64,000 nucleotides of DNA from Phycisphaerales bacterium (GTDB lineage: Bacteria > Planctomycetota > Phycisphaerae > UBA1845). The notes under the pieces are model-generated. The model was not told the origin of the DNA. It searched no databases and saw only the letters and a program-made list of their open reading frames with translations. Every line of letters starts with the position of its first letter. The first letter of the stretch is position 1. Both the position numbers and the translations under genes were made by a program. The stretch is from the NCBI GenBank assembly GCA_020639115.1, contig JACKHG010000003.1:248001-312000 (forward strand), given 5' to 3'. This document shows, in pieces, positions 18,450-26,345 of this stretch.

Positions 18450-19600
18450 CGGTGGCTGGCAAGTCACCTAACGACTCAAGTGCCCGAGGTTGATCCCGCA
18501 GGGCTCCGGTCGGAACGTTTGCAAGACAGCCCCAAGGATTCGGGACGCTGGGCGGTAACGTCCGGTTGCCGATGAGGTGAATCCATAGCCCGGGGCGTCG
18601 GCGTTCCTCACGTGCGGGAGCAAGCAGGCACAGGAACCCTAGGAGGGTTGTCCGGGTCGCGTCTCCATGGCTCGCTATTGAGACGTCGAGTCGGGCCAGT
18701 CGGTTGCTGATGGACACCCTGAGGTGCGGGCGGTGCGTTGCCTTCGGGCTTCGCGGGCCAAGCGCGTGAGGGGAGTTCCGAGCGGAAGCGCGGACAAGGC
18801 AGCCGGCGCAAGCCCTGGAAGGGGGAAATCCCAGGGGAGCATCCAGCCAGCCGCGGGCTAATCACCCGTGGGCAGCCAGGGACTCTTCGCAGGGGCCAAA
18901 GCCTGGAAGTCGGTGCGCGGTGCACCGGTCCGTTCGGTTCGTCCGGCGGGAGATCGCACCGTGGCTAACGGCATGCGGGTTCGGCCTTCGCGGAAACGCG
19001 ATCGCCACCTTGCGAGAGGAGAACGCTTCGAAGGGATGAATCCCACGAGCGCTGTCGGGACGAAACAAGCCCGGCGCGGCGGCAAGGGGAGGAAACCGCC
19101 AGGAGGGTAACCAAACCCTGGAGGCGGAACGTAGCGGGCCTTGGCACGGCTCGCGACCAGTGGACCCTCGCCGCCTGAATGTGCTGAAGGGACGCAAAGC
19201 CCATGAGAGGAGCTGCCCTGAACGCCGCCTCGCGCGGCCAGCGCGGCTAGGTTTGGTCGAGAAAGACTCTGGAGGACCGCTGAAGTCGATGAGAGGTGAG
19301 GTGTTGTCGCGTTAACTCGCTGGCGACCCGCATCCGCCCCCGGAAAACCCCAAGGCCGAGGAAATGGCCAACGGCGCAGGGGGATCGCGAAGCCGATAAA
19401 CGCGATACGCGGCGGATGGATTACTCTGAACGACGAGACGAGTCCACGAGAGGATGTGCCCGGGCGGTGACGCGCCGGACACTGTGCGACCGATACCGAA
19501 TACTCTGAAGGGCAACGAGCAGTCGGACTTTCGCCAGCCACTATTTTTCACATCCGACCGAATGGCCGCCCGTGCCACCACGAGCGGCCATTCGTGTTTT
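18450..19600 (+). ncRNA. Candidate long structured non-coding RNA (~1.15 kb), class not recognised
   Basis: No open frame on either strand here looks like protein; the longest (minus, 18858-19541) is Pro/Arg/Ser-rich antisense shadow. The plus strand instead shows many short perfect hairpins: AACCCT/AGGGTT (18635-18649), CGTCTC/GAGACG (18660-18685), CCCTGG/CCAGGG (18813-18836), CCGCGGG/CCCGTGG (18851-18871), CGGTGC/GCACCG (18911-18927), a GAAA tetraloop on TCGCG/CGCGA (18988-19001), GGGA-TGAA-TCCC (19033-19044), GGCGG/CCGCC (19078-19100), AGGGT/ACCCT (19104-19119) and ATCGCG/CGCGAT (19384-19406). It ends in a strong plus-strand terminator at 19559-19600. Loops are rich in A and G on this strand. 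It lacks the hallmark sequences of RNase P RNA, tmRNA, SRP RNA, rRNA and group II domain V that I can check by eye. Ends are approximate. Confidence 0.6.
19559..19600 (+). terminator. Strong intrinsic terminator of the structured RNA
   Basis: CGAATGGCCGC at 19559-19569 pairs perfectly over 11 bp with 19584-19594; inside, CGTG and CACG can extend the stem. GTGTTTT follows. The other strand has no T-run beyond the stem, so termination is for plus-strand transcription. Confidence 0.8.
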
Positions 19601-19651
19601 CGCAACGCGACACGGCACCGGCCCGGCACGCGGCCCCAAACGGGTCGCATC

Positions 19652-19845
19652 GATCCGAGCCGCGAGCGCCAGCGAGCGGGCTGCCCAACCGGCCCGTGCC
19701 GCTCCATTGAGTTGTGAAAACCAATCCCATCACGCTCCGTCACTCTGCACAAGCCCGACGCATCTGACGCATTCCGCGCCAAGCCATGAGCGAACGCGGC
19801 CGCGCACACGCCCACAGTCTGCTCGCTGGCGCTCGCGGCGCAGTT
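19652..19845. repeat. REP-like palindromic repeats, inverted pair A
   Basis: The core AGCCGCGAGCGCCAGCGAGC, continuing GGGCTGCCCA, lies at 19659-19687 in plus orientation. An inverted copy (GCTCGCTGGCGCTCGCGGC) lies at 19821-19839. The core is an imperfect palindrome able to fold (CCGC with GCGG). The pair sits just downstream of the transposase gene's 3' end and mirrors pair B on its other side. Confidence 0.8.
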
Positions 19846-19875
19846 CGGGCCGTTCGGATCCTGCGGGTCGTAACT

Positions 19876-20382
19876 TCAGGTGCCTCCGGCAAGGTCGTCG
19901 CCTTGGCCCTCGACGACGTATCGGCAGATGGCCTGGAGTTGATCCGGCTTCCACAGGTAGATCGTGCTGCCGTGGCGCGTCCACACATGCTGCGCGGGTT
20001 GGACGAGGCCGTGTTCGCGCAGCCAGCGCGTGGACCAAGCCTTCAGGGACCGCATGACGGCCTCCGGGTGGAGCGACGCCGTGACGACGATGTGCACGTG
20101 GTTGGTGCGAACGTTGATGGCATGGATTACCCAACTGCGGAGTTCGCAGGTTTGCTCAATCGCCCGCCGAACGACGTCTCGGGCTGCTGCATCCATCAAG
20201 AATGGCAGGCTGCAGAGCAGTTTCCGTTCGCGCGCATGCCGACGGACATTGGGAGGGAGAAGCGGCGTGCCCGGTTGATTGCGCTGCCGCGTGACCGTTC
20301 CGCGCGGATCGCCGTGCAGCCGTGTGCCATACGTCGTAATGGTGATGAAAAAGGCAAGCGGGGTCGGAGCATATGTACCCAT
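19876..20382 (-). CDS. REP-associated tyrosine transposase (Y1/IS200-like)
   Basis: A 168-residue single-strand DNA transposase of the Y1 (PF01797-type) family. The ATG at 20382 gives the family N-terminus MGTYAPTPLAFFITITTYGT, with the conserved TTYGTRLHGDPRGTV block. The metal-binding HUH-type motif is NHVHIVVTA near residue 105, and the probable nucleophile tyrosine lies in AICRYVVEGQGD near the C-terminus. The upstream open extension is repeat DNA, not gene. Two inverted pairs of a short palindromic repeat flank the gene on both sides, as expected for REP-associated (RAYT) transposases that act on such repeats. All catalytic positions appear intact. No second transposase or cargo gene is present; the unit is likely domesticated or slowly mobile. 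Confidence 0.88.
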   Translation of the reverse strand: MGTYAPTPLAFFITITTYGTRLHGDPRGTVTRQRNQPGTPLLPPNVRRHARERKLLCSLPFLMDAAARDVVRRAIEQTCELRSWVIHAINVRTNHVHIVVTASLHPEAVMRSLKAWSTRWLREHGLVQPAQHVWTRHGSTIYLWKPDQLQAICRYVVEGQGDDLAGGT

Positions 20383-20458
20383 GGCGTGGCGTCCCTGGGG
20401 ACCGCGCGAGCAGTATATCCGGCGGCTGGGAGCGCTGGCAATCCGCAGGGCCAGTCGT

Positions 20459-20651
20459 TCCGAGCCGCGAGCGCCAGCGAGCGGGCTGCCCAGCCGGCCG
20501 CCGCGCTCTTTGCTGCCATCACACCCAACCGCACACCGCCTCGTCACGCTGATCAAGCCTGAAGGACCTGCTGGGGTCCGCACCTCGTCACGAGCACTTG
20601 CCCCGAGGCCCGCGCGCACAGCCCGCTCGCTGGCGCTCGCGGCTCCGATCG
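20459..20651. repeat. REP-like palindromic repeats, inverted pair B
   Basis: The same core as pair A occurs at 20463-20491 in plus orientation (AGCCGCGAGCGCCAGCGAGC, then GGGCTGCCCA), and its inverted copy CAGCCCGCTCGCTGGCGCTC lies at 20619-20638, continuing GCGG to 20642. Spacing within the pair (about 155 bases) is close to that of pair A, so the transposase gene is framed symmetrically. Confidence 0.85.
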
Positions 20652-20701
20652 GTACGATCGAATAGTTCGCATCGAGGCTCGTTTGGGATACTGCGGCGGA
20701 G

Positions 20702-21091
20702 CTATTGCGGCAGCGTGGTTGCCGGCCTGGCGAGTGCGGCGTAAGCGATGAGCGCCCAGCCCGCCAGCATGCCCAGGCCGCCGATGGGGGTGATCATGCC
20801 GAGCTTGGTCACGCCCGTGTACGCGAGGGCGTAGAGGCTGAAGGAGAAGATGCACGCGCCCAGGGCAAAGCACCAGCCAGCCGCGGTCACGGCGCCGGAG
20901 GGCATGCGCGTCGCCAACCAGGCCACCGCGAGCAAAGCGAGCGCGTGGTACATTTCGTAGCGCGCGCCCGTCTCCCAGTTTTCCAGCATGCGCTCGGTGA
21001 GCTTGCCGCGCAGGCCATGAGCGCCGAACGCGCCGCAGGCGACGGAGATAAAGCCGTGGACGGCTGCCCAGATCAACCACGTTCGCTGCAT
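20702..21091 (-). CDS. DUF423 family membrane protein
   Basis: A 129-residue inner-membrane protein of the DUF423 (YgdD-like) family. The signature VACGAFGAHGLRGKLTERM after the first helix and GARYEMYHALALL are family hallmarks; the rest forms three further hydrophobic helices (about 50-125). Length is exactly typical. Function of the family is unknown. It is transcribed alone between the repeat/transposase unit and the FxsA gene, both on the same strand, with about 90 bases to FxsA. Confidence 0.92.
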   Translation of the reverse strand: MQRTWLIWAAVHGFISVACGAFGAHGLRGKLTERMLENWETGARYEMYHALALLAVAWLATRMPSGAVTAAGWCFALGACIFSFSLYALAYTGVTKLGMITPIGGLGMLAGWALIAYAALARPATTLPQ

Positions 21092-21182
21092 GATGTTCGC
21101 GTGCTCCGCTTGGGTCGTGTTGCAGGTTATGGCAACCTCTTTGCCGTGTTGCCGATGCGGTGGTGCGCGCCTCTCCGCTTCC

Positions 21183-21710
21183 TTACGGGCGCGGCTCTGT
21201 TTCGTCGCGCAATTCCGTCAACCGGCGCTTGCGCTCTTCCGTCACGTCGCGGAACTCGACGTCGATGATGTCGTCGGGCGGCGCGGAGGGACCGGGGTTA
21301 CCCACGGGGCCGGCGCCGAAGTGCATCGACACGCCCGGACCCGCAACCACAAGATGACCGCGAAAATGATCCGCGAGCTTCCGCGCCACCCACGCCCGCA
21401 CCGGCGGGAGCAGCAGCGCGAGCCCCACACAATCGGTGAGCACCCCCGGCGTCACCAGCAGCAGGCCGGCGACAAACACGAGCACCGCCTCCACCATCGC
21501 CAGGCCGGGCATCTCGCCGCGGGCCATCGTCTCCTGAATGCGAAACCACGCCCGCGCACCCTCCCGGCGGGCGAGCGCCGCCCCCGCGATCCCCGTCAGC
21601 AGCACGAGCGCAATCGTCGGGCCCGCGTGGATCACCTCGCCGATCCGGATCAGCAGCCAGATCTCCACGATGGGGACACAAATGAACGCAAGCAGCAGGT
21701 AGCCAAACAT
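21183..21710 (-). CDS. fxsA: FxsA family membrane protein
   Basis: Small cytoplasmic-membrane protein of the FxsA family (175 residues), named for suppression of phage F exclusion in E. coli; its general job is unknown. The ATG at 21710 gives the family start MFGYLLLAFICVPIVEIWLLI, then the loop LTGIAGAALARREGARAW and the second hydrophobic pair with LLLVTPGVLTDCVGLALLLPP, which is the best-conserved block. The C-terminal ~65 residues are soluble and end in a charged DVTEERKRRLTEL segment. Upstream open frame to 21866 lacks family character. It is divergent from the rRNA methyltransferase gene with 74 bases between starts. Confidence 0.92.
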   Translation of the reverse strand: MFGYLLLAFICVPIVEIWLLIRIGEVIHAGPTIALVLLTGIAGAALARREGARAWFRIQETMARGEMPGLAMVEAVLVFVAGLLLVTPGVLTDCVGLALLLPPVRAWVARKLADHFRGHLVVAGPGVSMHFGAGPVGNPGPSAPPDDIIDVEFRDVTEERKRRLTELRDETEPRP

Positions 21711-21784
21711 GCTCGGGGAGCATAGCAGGCGGCGCCGCGATGAGCCAACGGCGCAGCCGCGGGAACTGACGGTATAATCCCGCG

Positions 21785-22984
21785 ATGACCGATTCTCCGA
21801 CACCGGCTGACACAATCCCGCCCGGCGCGCCCTGGGTGCGGCTGCGCTCCGCATCGACCCAGACATTTATCTACGACCGGATGGTCCGCGAGGCGGCGCC
21901 GGAGGCCCAGCCAGGCGACGTGGTGCGCGTTTTCGACCGGCACGGCGCGCTCTTCGGCCACGCCCTGTACAACCCCAAGTCGCGCATCGCGCTGCGGATG
22001 TTGAACTGGGACGACACGGACGTGGACGAGGCTTTCTGGCGCGACGCGCTGGAGCGGGCCGTGCGCCTGCGCACGGACACCCTGCGGCTGGACACCGCCA
22101 CGAACGCCTACCGGCTCGTGCACGCGGAGGGCGATGAACTCAGCGGGCTCGTCGTGGATCGCTACGGCGACGTGCTCAGCGTCGAAGTCTTCAGCCGGGG
22201 GATCTGGGACCGGGCGGAGATGCTGCTGCCCATGCTGCACGAGCTTGCGGGCACGCAGCATCATCGCGTCGAGGTCGACGAGCGCGTGCTCAAGCTCGAG
22301 GGCTTCAAGGCGACGCCCGTCTACAGCGGGGAACTGCCGCGTTCGGTGAACATCACGGAGAACGGCGTGCGTTTCCGCGTGGATTTCGCGACCGGCCACA
22401 AGACCGGCTTCTTCTGCGACCAGCGGGAGAACCGCGTGCGGCTCGCGAGCTTGGTGCACGGCGCGAACGTGCTGGACGTGTGCTGCTACAGCGGGGGGTT
22501 CGGCATTTATGCCAAGACGCGCGGCGAGGCCAATGAGGTCACGTGCGTGGACCTCGACGAGCAGGCGGTGGAGGCAGCACGGAAAAACGCCAATCTCAAC
22601 CAGGCGCGGGTGAGCACCGTGCACGCGGACGCGTTCGGATACATGCGGCAGATGCACACGAACGGGCGGCGTTTCGGCGTGGTGGTGCTGGATCCGCCGA
22701 AGCTGGTCTTCGGCAAGTCAGACGAGGGCGAGGGGCGCAAGAAGTACCACGATCTGAACCGGCTGGCAGCGGCGGTGGTCGAGCCGGGCGGCGTGCTGCT
22801 GACCTGCTCATGCAGCGGCGCGGTGGATCGCGAGGAGTTCGCGCGGCTTGCGATCGGGGCGGTGCGGCAGGCGGGCCGGTCGTGCCGGATCCTGGATTAC
22901 ACGGGGGCTGGCCCGGATCACCCGGTGTCGCCGCGCTGCGCGGAGTCAGCGTACCTCAAGGCGCTGTGGCTGCACCTGACGTAA
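21785..22984 (+). CDS. Class I SAM-dependent rRNA methyltransferase (RlmI/RlmK-like) with PUA domain
   Basis: Likely 23S rRNA cytosine-5 methyltransferase of the RlmI type, 399 residues. The N-terminal ~80 residues are PUA-like (HPWV-type loop as APWVRLRSASTQTF, then GDVVRVFDRHGALFGHALYN). A middle EEHEAD-like region has NAYRLVHAEGDELSGLVVDRYGD, a strong family marker. The Rossmann SAM fold shows DVCCYSGGFGIYA (motif I), CVDLDEQAVEAARKNA (motif II) and VLDPPKLVFG (motif IV), and ends with SCSGAVDREEF. All key motifs are present. The exact nucleotide target is not known outside model species. It is monocistronic and converges with the DUF547 gene across an inverted repeat. Confidence 0.92.
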   Translation: MTDSPTPADTIPPGAPWVRLRSASTQTFIYDRMVREAAPEAQPGDVVRVFDRHGALFGHALYNPKSRIALRMLNWDDTDVDEAFWRDALERAVRLRTDTLRLDTATNAYRLVHAEGDELSGLVVDRYGDVLSVEVFSRGIWDRAEMLLPMLHELAGTQHHRVEVDERVLKLEGFKATPVYSGELPRSVNITENGVRFRVDFATGHKTGFFCDQRENRVRLASLVHGANVLDVCCYSGGFGIYAKTRGEANEVTCVDLDEQAVEAARKNANLNQARVSTVHADAFGYMRQMHTNGRRFGVVVLDPPKLVFGKSDEGEGRKKYHDLNRLAAAVVEPGGVLLTCSCSGAVDREEFARLAIGAVRQAGRSCRILDYTGAGPDHPVSPRCAESAYLKALWLHLT

Positions 22985-23018
22985 CGCCCACCACGTCAAA
23001 ACACAGGGCGGAACGACG

Positions 23019-23106
23019 GAACCACGAATGAACACGAATAGACGCGAATCCCTGAAAAAGCCCTACAGGAATCCCGCTTGCCTTCATTCGCGTATATTCG
23101 CGGTTC
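23019..23106. repeat. Inverted repeat of the ACGAATGAACACGAATAGACG type
   Basis: The left arm (23019-23049, containing AACACGAATAGACGCGAAT) is complementary to the right arm (23085-23106, ATTCGCGTATATTCGCGGTTC) with two mismatches and a small deletion. It lies between two converging genes and is much more AT-rich than its surroundings. It could be a small non-autonomous element or act as a bidirectional terminator. Confidence 0.6.
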
Positions 23107-23115
23107 AAGAAGTCC

Positions 23116-23970
23116 CTACCCCGCGCTGGGCTTCCATGCATTGAGCGTCCGATCGAACGGCAGGATGTGCACGTCGTAACCCGTCGCGCGGGCGAGGTAG
23201 GCCCGCTGGTTGCTGCCGGCCATGTGCATGAGGCAGTTGAGCATCGTGCCCGACGGGCTCGCGGTCTCGCGCTTGTACATCTCGATGAACGCGTCGCGCT
23301 GGGCCATGATCGGCAGCCCGACGAGCAGCTCCTGGTGCTCGTGGTCGACGCGCACGAGATGCGGGTTGCTTACCGCCAGCTCGCCGAGGTCGAGCAGCCG
23401 CTGGCGCACGTCGAACGGGCGGTAGGGTTCGTTGGCCAGCGGCGGCGTCCCCAGCGCGGCGCCGGACAGGGCGAGTTCGACGCGCGCGTTGCCCTCGGCG
23501 GACTGCTCGGCGAGCGCGTGGATGTCACCCAGCGTGTGCGGCTTGCCGTCGACGAGGAAACGGTAGCCGCGTTCGACCGGCGGCAGCTCGAGGTCGTACA
23601 TCGTGATCGGAACGCCGGCGCGCAACACGGCGTCGAGCACGCCCGCGTTGTAGACGTTGATGTAATAGGCCAGCGCCGCGTTGGGTTCGCGGAACTGGTC
23701 GGGTGTGGACTGCGGGCCCACGTGCTGCACGAGGTCGAGGTAGCGCTTGAGCGGCTCGGCGTGCGCGGTGAGGTGGCGATAGTCGACGAGCCCGTCGTGC
23801 ACGTTGTCGCGGAGAATCTCTGCCCAGTCGGTGTCGCTGTAGGTTGCGGGCTGAGCGGCGTCGGTAGCCGCCAGATCCTCCGGCTTGTACATGTTGACGG
23901 CTGGCTTTGCCGCGCAACCGGCGAGCATCGCCAGCAGCGCACCTTGAAATGCGGCTTTCGGTATTCGCAT
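23116..23970 (-). CDS. DUF547 domain lipoprotein
   Basis: Exported lipoprotein, 284 residues. The ATG at 23970 gives MRIPKAAFQGALLAMLAGCA with a lipobox and acylated Cys19. The body is DUF547: NAALAYYINVYNAGVLDAVL is the core helix, followed by ERGYRFLVDGKPHTLGDIH and the conserved ARVELALSGAALGTPPL and PYRPFDVRQRLLDLGE blocks. Members of this family contain a cysteine-peptidase-like fold, but the catalytic residues are not clear here and no activity should be assumed. It is likely bound to a membrane facing the periplasm. It is on the same strand as, and 73 bases downstream of, the DUF1015 gene. Confidence 0.88.
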   Translation of the reverse strand: MRIPKAAFQGALLAMLAGCAAKPAVNMYKPEDLAATDAAQPATYSDTDWAEILRDNVHDGLVDYRHLTAHAEPLKRYLDLVQHVGPQSTPDQFREPNAALAYYINVYNAGVLDAVLRAGVPITMYDLELPPVERGYRFLVDGKPHTLGDIHALAEQSAEGNARVELALSGAALGTPPLANEPYRPFDVRQRLLDLGELAVSNPHLVRVDHEHQELLVGLPIMAQRDAFIEMYKRETASPSGTMLNCLMHMAGSNQRAYLARATGYDVHILPFDRTLNAWKPSAG

Positions 23971-24043
23971 GCAATCGCCCGTATCTGCACTCGCGCCGGC
24001 CTTCGCGCCGCCGCGGTCGGTCAGCATCCGTCGTCGGCCGGCG

Positions 24044-25297
24044 TCACTCGTCCGGCGTGAGCGGGTGGATCGTCAGGCCGGTCGCCAGCTTGGGAAAAAA
24101 GAACGTGCTCTTTTGCGGCATGAGCTCGCCCGCCTCGCTCACGGCGCGAAGCTGCGCCATCGGCGTCGGTCGGGGCATGACCGCGACGCCGCCGGTCGAC
24201 TCGGCCAGCTCGCGGGCCGCCGGCACCGACTTCACGTAGCGTACCTCGGGCGCGCTGCCGAACTGGGCGGCGGCCAGCTTGTCGATCAGGTACATGTGCA
24301 GGTAGGCCACGTCGAGCGCCCGCCACGAGGCGTCGCGATCGGCGGCCAGCGTGTCGAGCGCGGCGCGATTGGTGAATTTCAATCCGACCGAGCGGTGCGA
24401 CTTGCCGTCGTAGAGCCGCAGGTCCGGATTCTTGTCATCCGTGGGCTCGACACCCTCGGCCCACGCCGCGGTGAGCGTGTCCACGTCCACGCCGTTGCCG
24501 ACGAGGACGCGGTTGTAGCCCTGGATCACACAGCCGGGGTCATCCATGCTGGCGAGCACGATCATCACGTAGTTGGCGGGATGATCCTGCGGCAGGTCGC
24601 CGTGCATCTGGCTGAGGTGGTCGCGGTAGTTCAGCGCCGTCGTGTAGCGGTGATGGCCGTCGGCGATGAACACCTTCTTCGGCGCCAAAGTCGAGCACAC
24701 CGCCTGGATGATGTTGTCTTCGGGCACGATCCACAACGCGTTCTTCACGTTCTCCACCGTGCCGACCGCGTCGGGCTTGCGCTTCGCCACCGGGGCGAAC
24801 GCCTTGCCCACCGCGTCGTCGGGATCGGTGAAGAGCCCGAACACCGGGGAGAGGTTGCAGCGCGTCTCCTTCGTCAACGCGAGCCGGTCGGCCTTGGGGC
24901 CGCCGAAGGTCTTCTCGTGCGGCAGGACGATGCCCTCACCGAAGTCGTGCAGCCGCACAACGGCGATGAACTGCTTGCGGGTGATCTCCTTGCCCTCGTA
25001 TTCGAAGGTCTGGTGGTAGAGGTAGAGCGCGGGCTTCTCCTCGCGGACCAGCACAGCCTCCGCCACCCAGGTGTCCAGCGTGAACTGGGCGTCGAGGTAG
25101 GCCTGCTGCGGCCCCTCCTCCTTGGGCGGGATGTGGGGCAGGTCGACCGCGACGATGTTGCGCGAGTTGCGGGCGAGCATTGCGTCCTTGTCGGCCTGGT
25201 CGAGGACATCGTAGGGGGGCGCCAGCACCGCGGACACGTCGCCGTTGAAGCGGCGGAAATCGTAGCGGAGGGCACGGAACGGGCGGATTTCGGGCAT
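24044..25297 (-). CDS. DUF1015 family protein
   Basis: Cytoplasmic protein of 417 residues. The ATG at 25297, preceded by GGAGTG, gives the family N-terminus MPEIRPFRALRYDFRRFNGD followed by VLAPPYDVLDQADKDAML. VFIADGHHRYTTALNYRD is the strongest DUF1015 signature, and FFFPKLATGLTIHPLTPDE is the typical C-terminus. The HHRY region suggests a phosphate- or metal-binding site, but the reaction is unknown; in some genomes the family sits near serine and NAD metabolism genes, which is not the case here. An open extension upstream to 25483 is shadow sequence. It is divergent from the QueC-like gene. Confidence 0.93.
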   Translation of the reverse strand: MPEIRPFRALRYDFRRFNGDVSAVLAPPYDVLDQADKDAMLARNSRNIVAVDLPHIPPKEEGPQQAYLDAQFTLDTWVAEAVLVREEKPALYLYHQTFEYEGKEITRKQFIAVVRLHDFGEGIVLPHEKTFGGPKADRLALTKETRCNLSPVFGLFTDPDDAVGKAFAPVAKRKPDAVGTVENVKNALWIVPEDNIIQAVCSTLAPKKVFIADGHHRYTTALNYRDHLSQMHGDLPQDHPANYVMIVLASMDDPGCVIQGYNRVLVGNGVDVDTLTAAWAEGVEPTDDKNPDLRLYDGKSHRSVGLKFTNRAALDTLAADRDASWRALDVAYLHMYLIDKLAAAQFGSAPEVRYVKSVPAARELAESTGGVAVMPRPTPMAQLRAVSEAGELMPQKSTFFFPKLATGLTIHPLTPDE

Positions 25298-25620
25298 TGA
25301 ACGCACTCCATTGCCGGTGATGCGGCGGTCGCGACACGCCTGGGCTCCGGTGCCGCGCAGTGGTCCGAAGAGCCGCGATGCCGCCGCGGACGACGAAGCG
25401 CCTAGCCTATCCCAGGCGGTTGGAAGCGGCAAGGAGATCGCCACCGGAGGCCCGGTTTTCCACGGGCCGCGCGGCGATCGCACCTGTCAATGGTGATAAC
25501 CGGGCTGAGGCGCGGGTAGAGGAGGGCGTTCGTCGCGCGCGGGCTGTTTCGCCGATAAGACCCAGGAGGCCAGTCCAGCGGTCGGTAGCGGCTGATGGAC
25601 CCATCGCGAAGGAGTCTCTC
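25298..25620. other. Divergent intergenic region (323 bases)
   Basis: Lies between the DUF1015 gene (minus) and the QueC-like gene (plus). Uniformly GC-rich; the open frame covering it in phase with the QueC-like gene has no coding character. It must contain both promoters, but I see no clear consensus boxes, palindrome or riboswitch. In particular, no preQ1-type aptamer was recognised. Confidence 0.45.
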
Positions 25621-26316
25621 ATGCCCGATGTCGTCGTGCTCGCCAGTGGCGGGATCAACAGCACCGTGGCGGCGGTGCGCGCCCGGTCAGCCGGCAAGGC
25701 ATACCTCCTGCACGCCGACTTCGGCCAGCCGTCGTCCGTGGGGCAGCGGGCAGCCGTGCGGGCCATCGCGGACGCCATCGGGGCAGCCGCCGGCCTGATC
25801 GAACTGCCGCACGTCGCGAAGATCGCCGGCGTGAAGCGATCGGCGTCGGGCAAGGTGGCGATCGATCCCAAGGCGGGTCCGGCGCTCGCGACGGTGGGGC
25901 AGGTTCCCGGGCTGGCGGTGGCGCTGCTCAGCGCGGCGATGCACTTCGCCTACCGCGTCGGCGCGACCGCGGTCATCTCCGGAGCGAGTGAGCAGGCCAA
26001 CGAGATCGAGATGGAGGCAGCCCCCGGCGGGGCCCAGCCCGACCATCGCCGCGAGTTCTTCTACTTGGCGGGCATGATGTTCGAGCAACTGCAGCGCTCG
26101 CGCACGCCCATCTCGATCGAGTCGCCGCTCATCGACCTGTCGCGCGGCGAGATCATCAAGCTGGGCAATCGCGACGGGGCGCCGTTCGACCTGACCTACT
26201 CGTGCCGGGCGGCGCGCGACGTCGCCTGTGGCCAGTGCCCGGCGTGCGCCGCGCGGGCGAAGGCGTTTGCAGCCGCCGGCCTCGTCGATCCGGCGCTGAC
26301 GAGCCAGCGCGCGTAG
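25621..26316 (+). CDS. queC: QueC-like 7-cyano-7-deazaguanine synthase with a variant PP-loop
   Basis: PP-loop ATPase of 231 residues, the usual QueC length, preceded by GAAGGAG. QueC turns 7-carboxy-7-deazaguanine into preQ0 for queuosine or deazapurine pathways. The PP-loop near the N-terminus reads LASGGINSTVA, where the usual motif is SGGxDS: the aspartate is replaced by Asn. The C-terminal zinc site is present: YSCRAARDVACGQCPACAAR, four cysteines in the QueC order. AVISGASEQANEIEMEAAP replaces the usual GVNAxDxSGYPDCRPEF region, though HRREFFYLAGMM is similar. The fold is therefore clear but the substrate may differ. No queD, queE, folE or deazapurine-DNA genes are adjacent. Confidence 0.75.
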   Translation: MPDVVVLASGGINSTVAAVRARSAGKAYLLHADFGQPSSVGQRAAVRAIADAIGAAAGLIELPHVAKIAGVKRSASGKVAIDPKAGPALATVGQVPGLAVALLSAAMHFAYRVGATAVISGASEQANEIEMEAAPGGAQPDHRREFFYLAGMMFEQLQRSRTPISIESPLIDLSRGEIIKLGNRDGAPFDLTYSCRAARDVACGQCPACAARAKAFAAAGLVDPALTSQRA

Positions 26317-26345
26317 GCGCCGGCCATTCCGGGTCGCCGCGGTCG

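Noticed and set aside
18858..19541. 227-codon minus-strand frame as a protein gene
   Set aside because: Pro/Arg/Ser-rich with no domain. The locus instead shows dense plus-strand hairpins and a plus-strand terminator, so the frame is most likely antisense to a structured RNA.
18450..19600. RNase P RNA, tmRNA, SRP RNA, rRNA fragment or group II intron
   Set aside because: None of the hallmark sequences I can check by eye (for example the RNase P GAGGAAAGTCC core, tmRNA ends or a group II domain V hairpin) are present. A covariance-model search would be needed to exclude distant forms.
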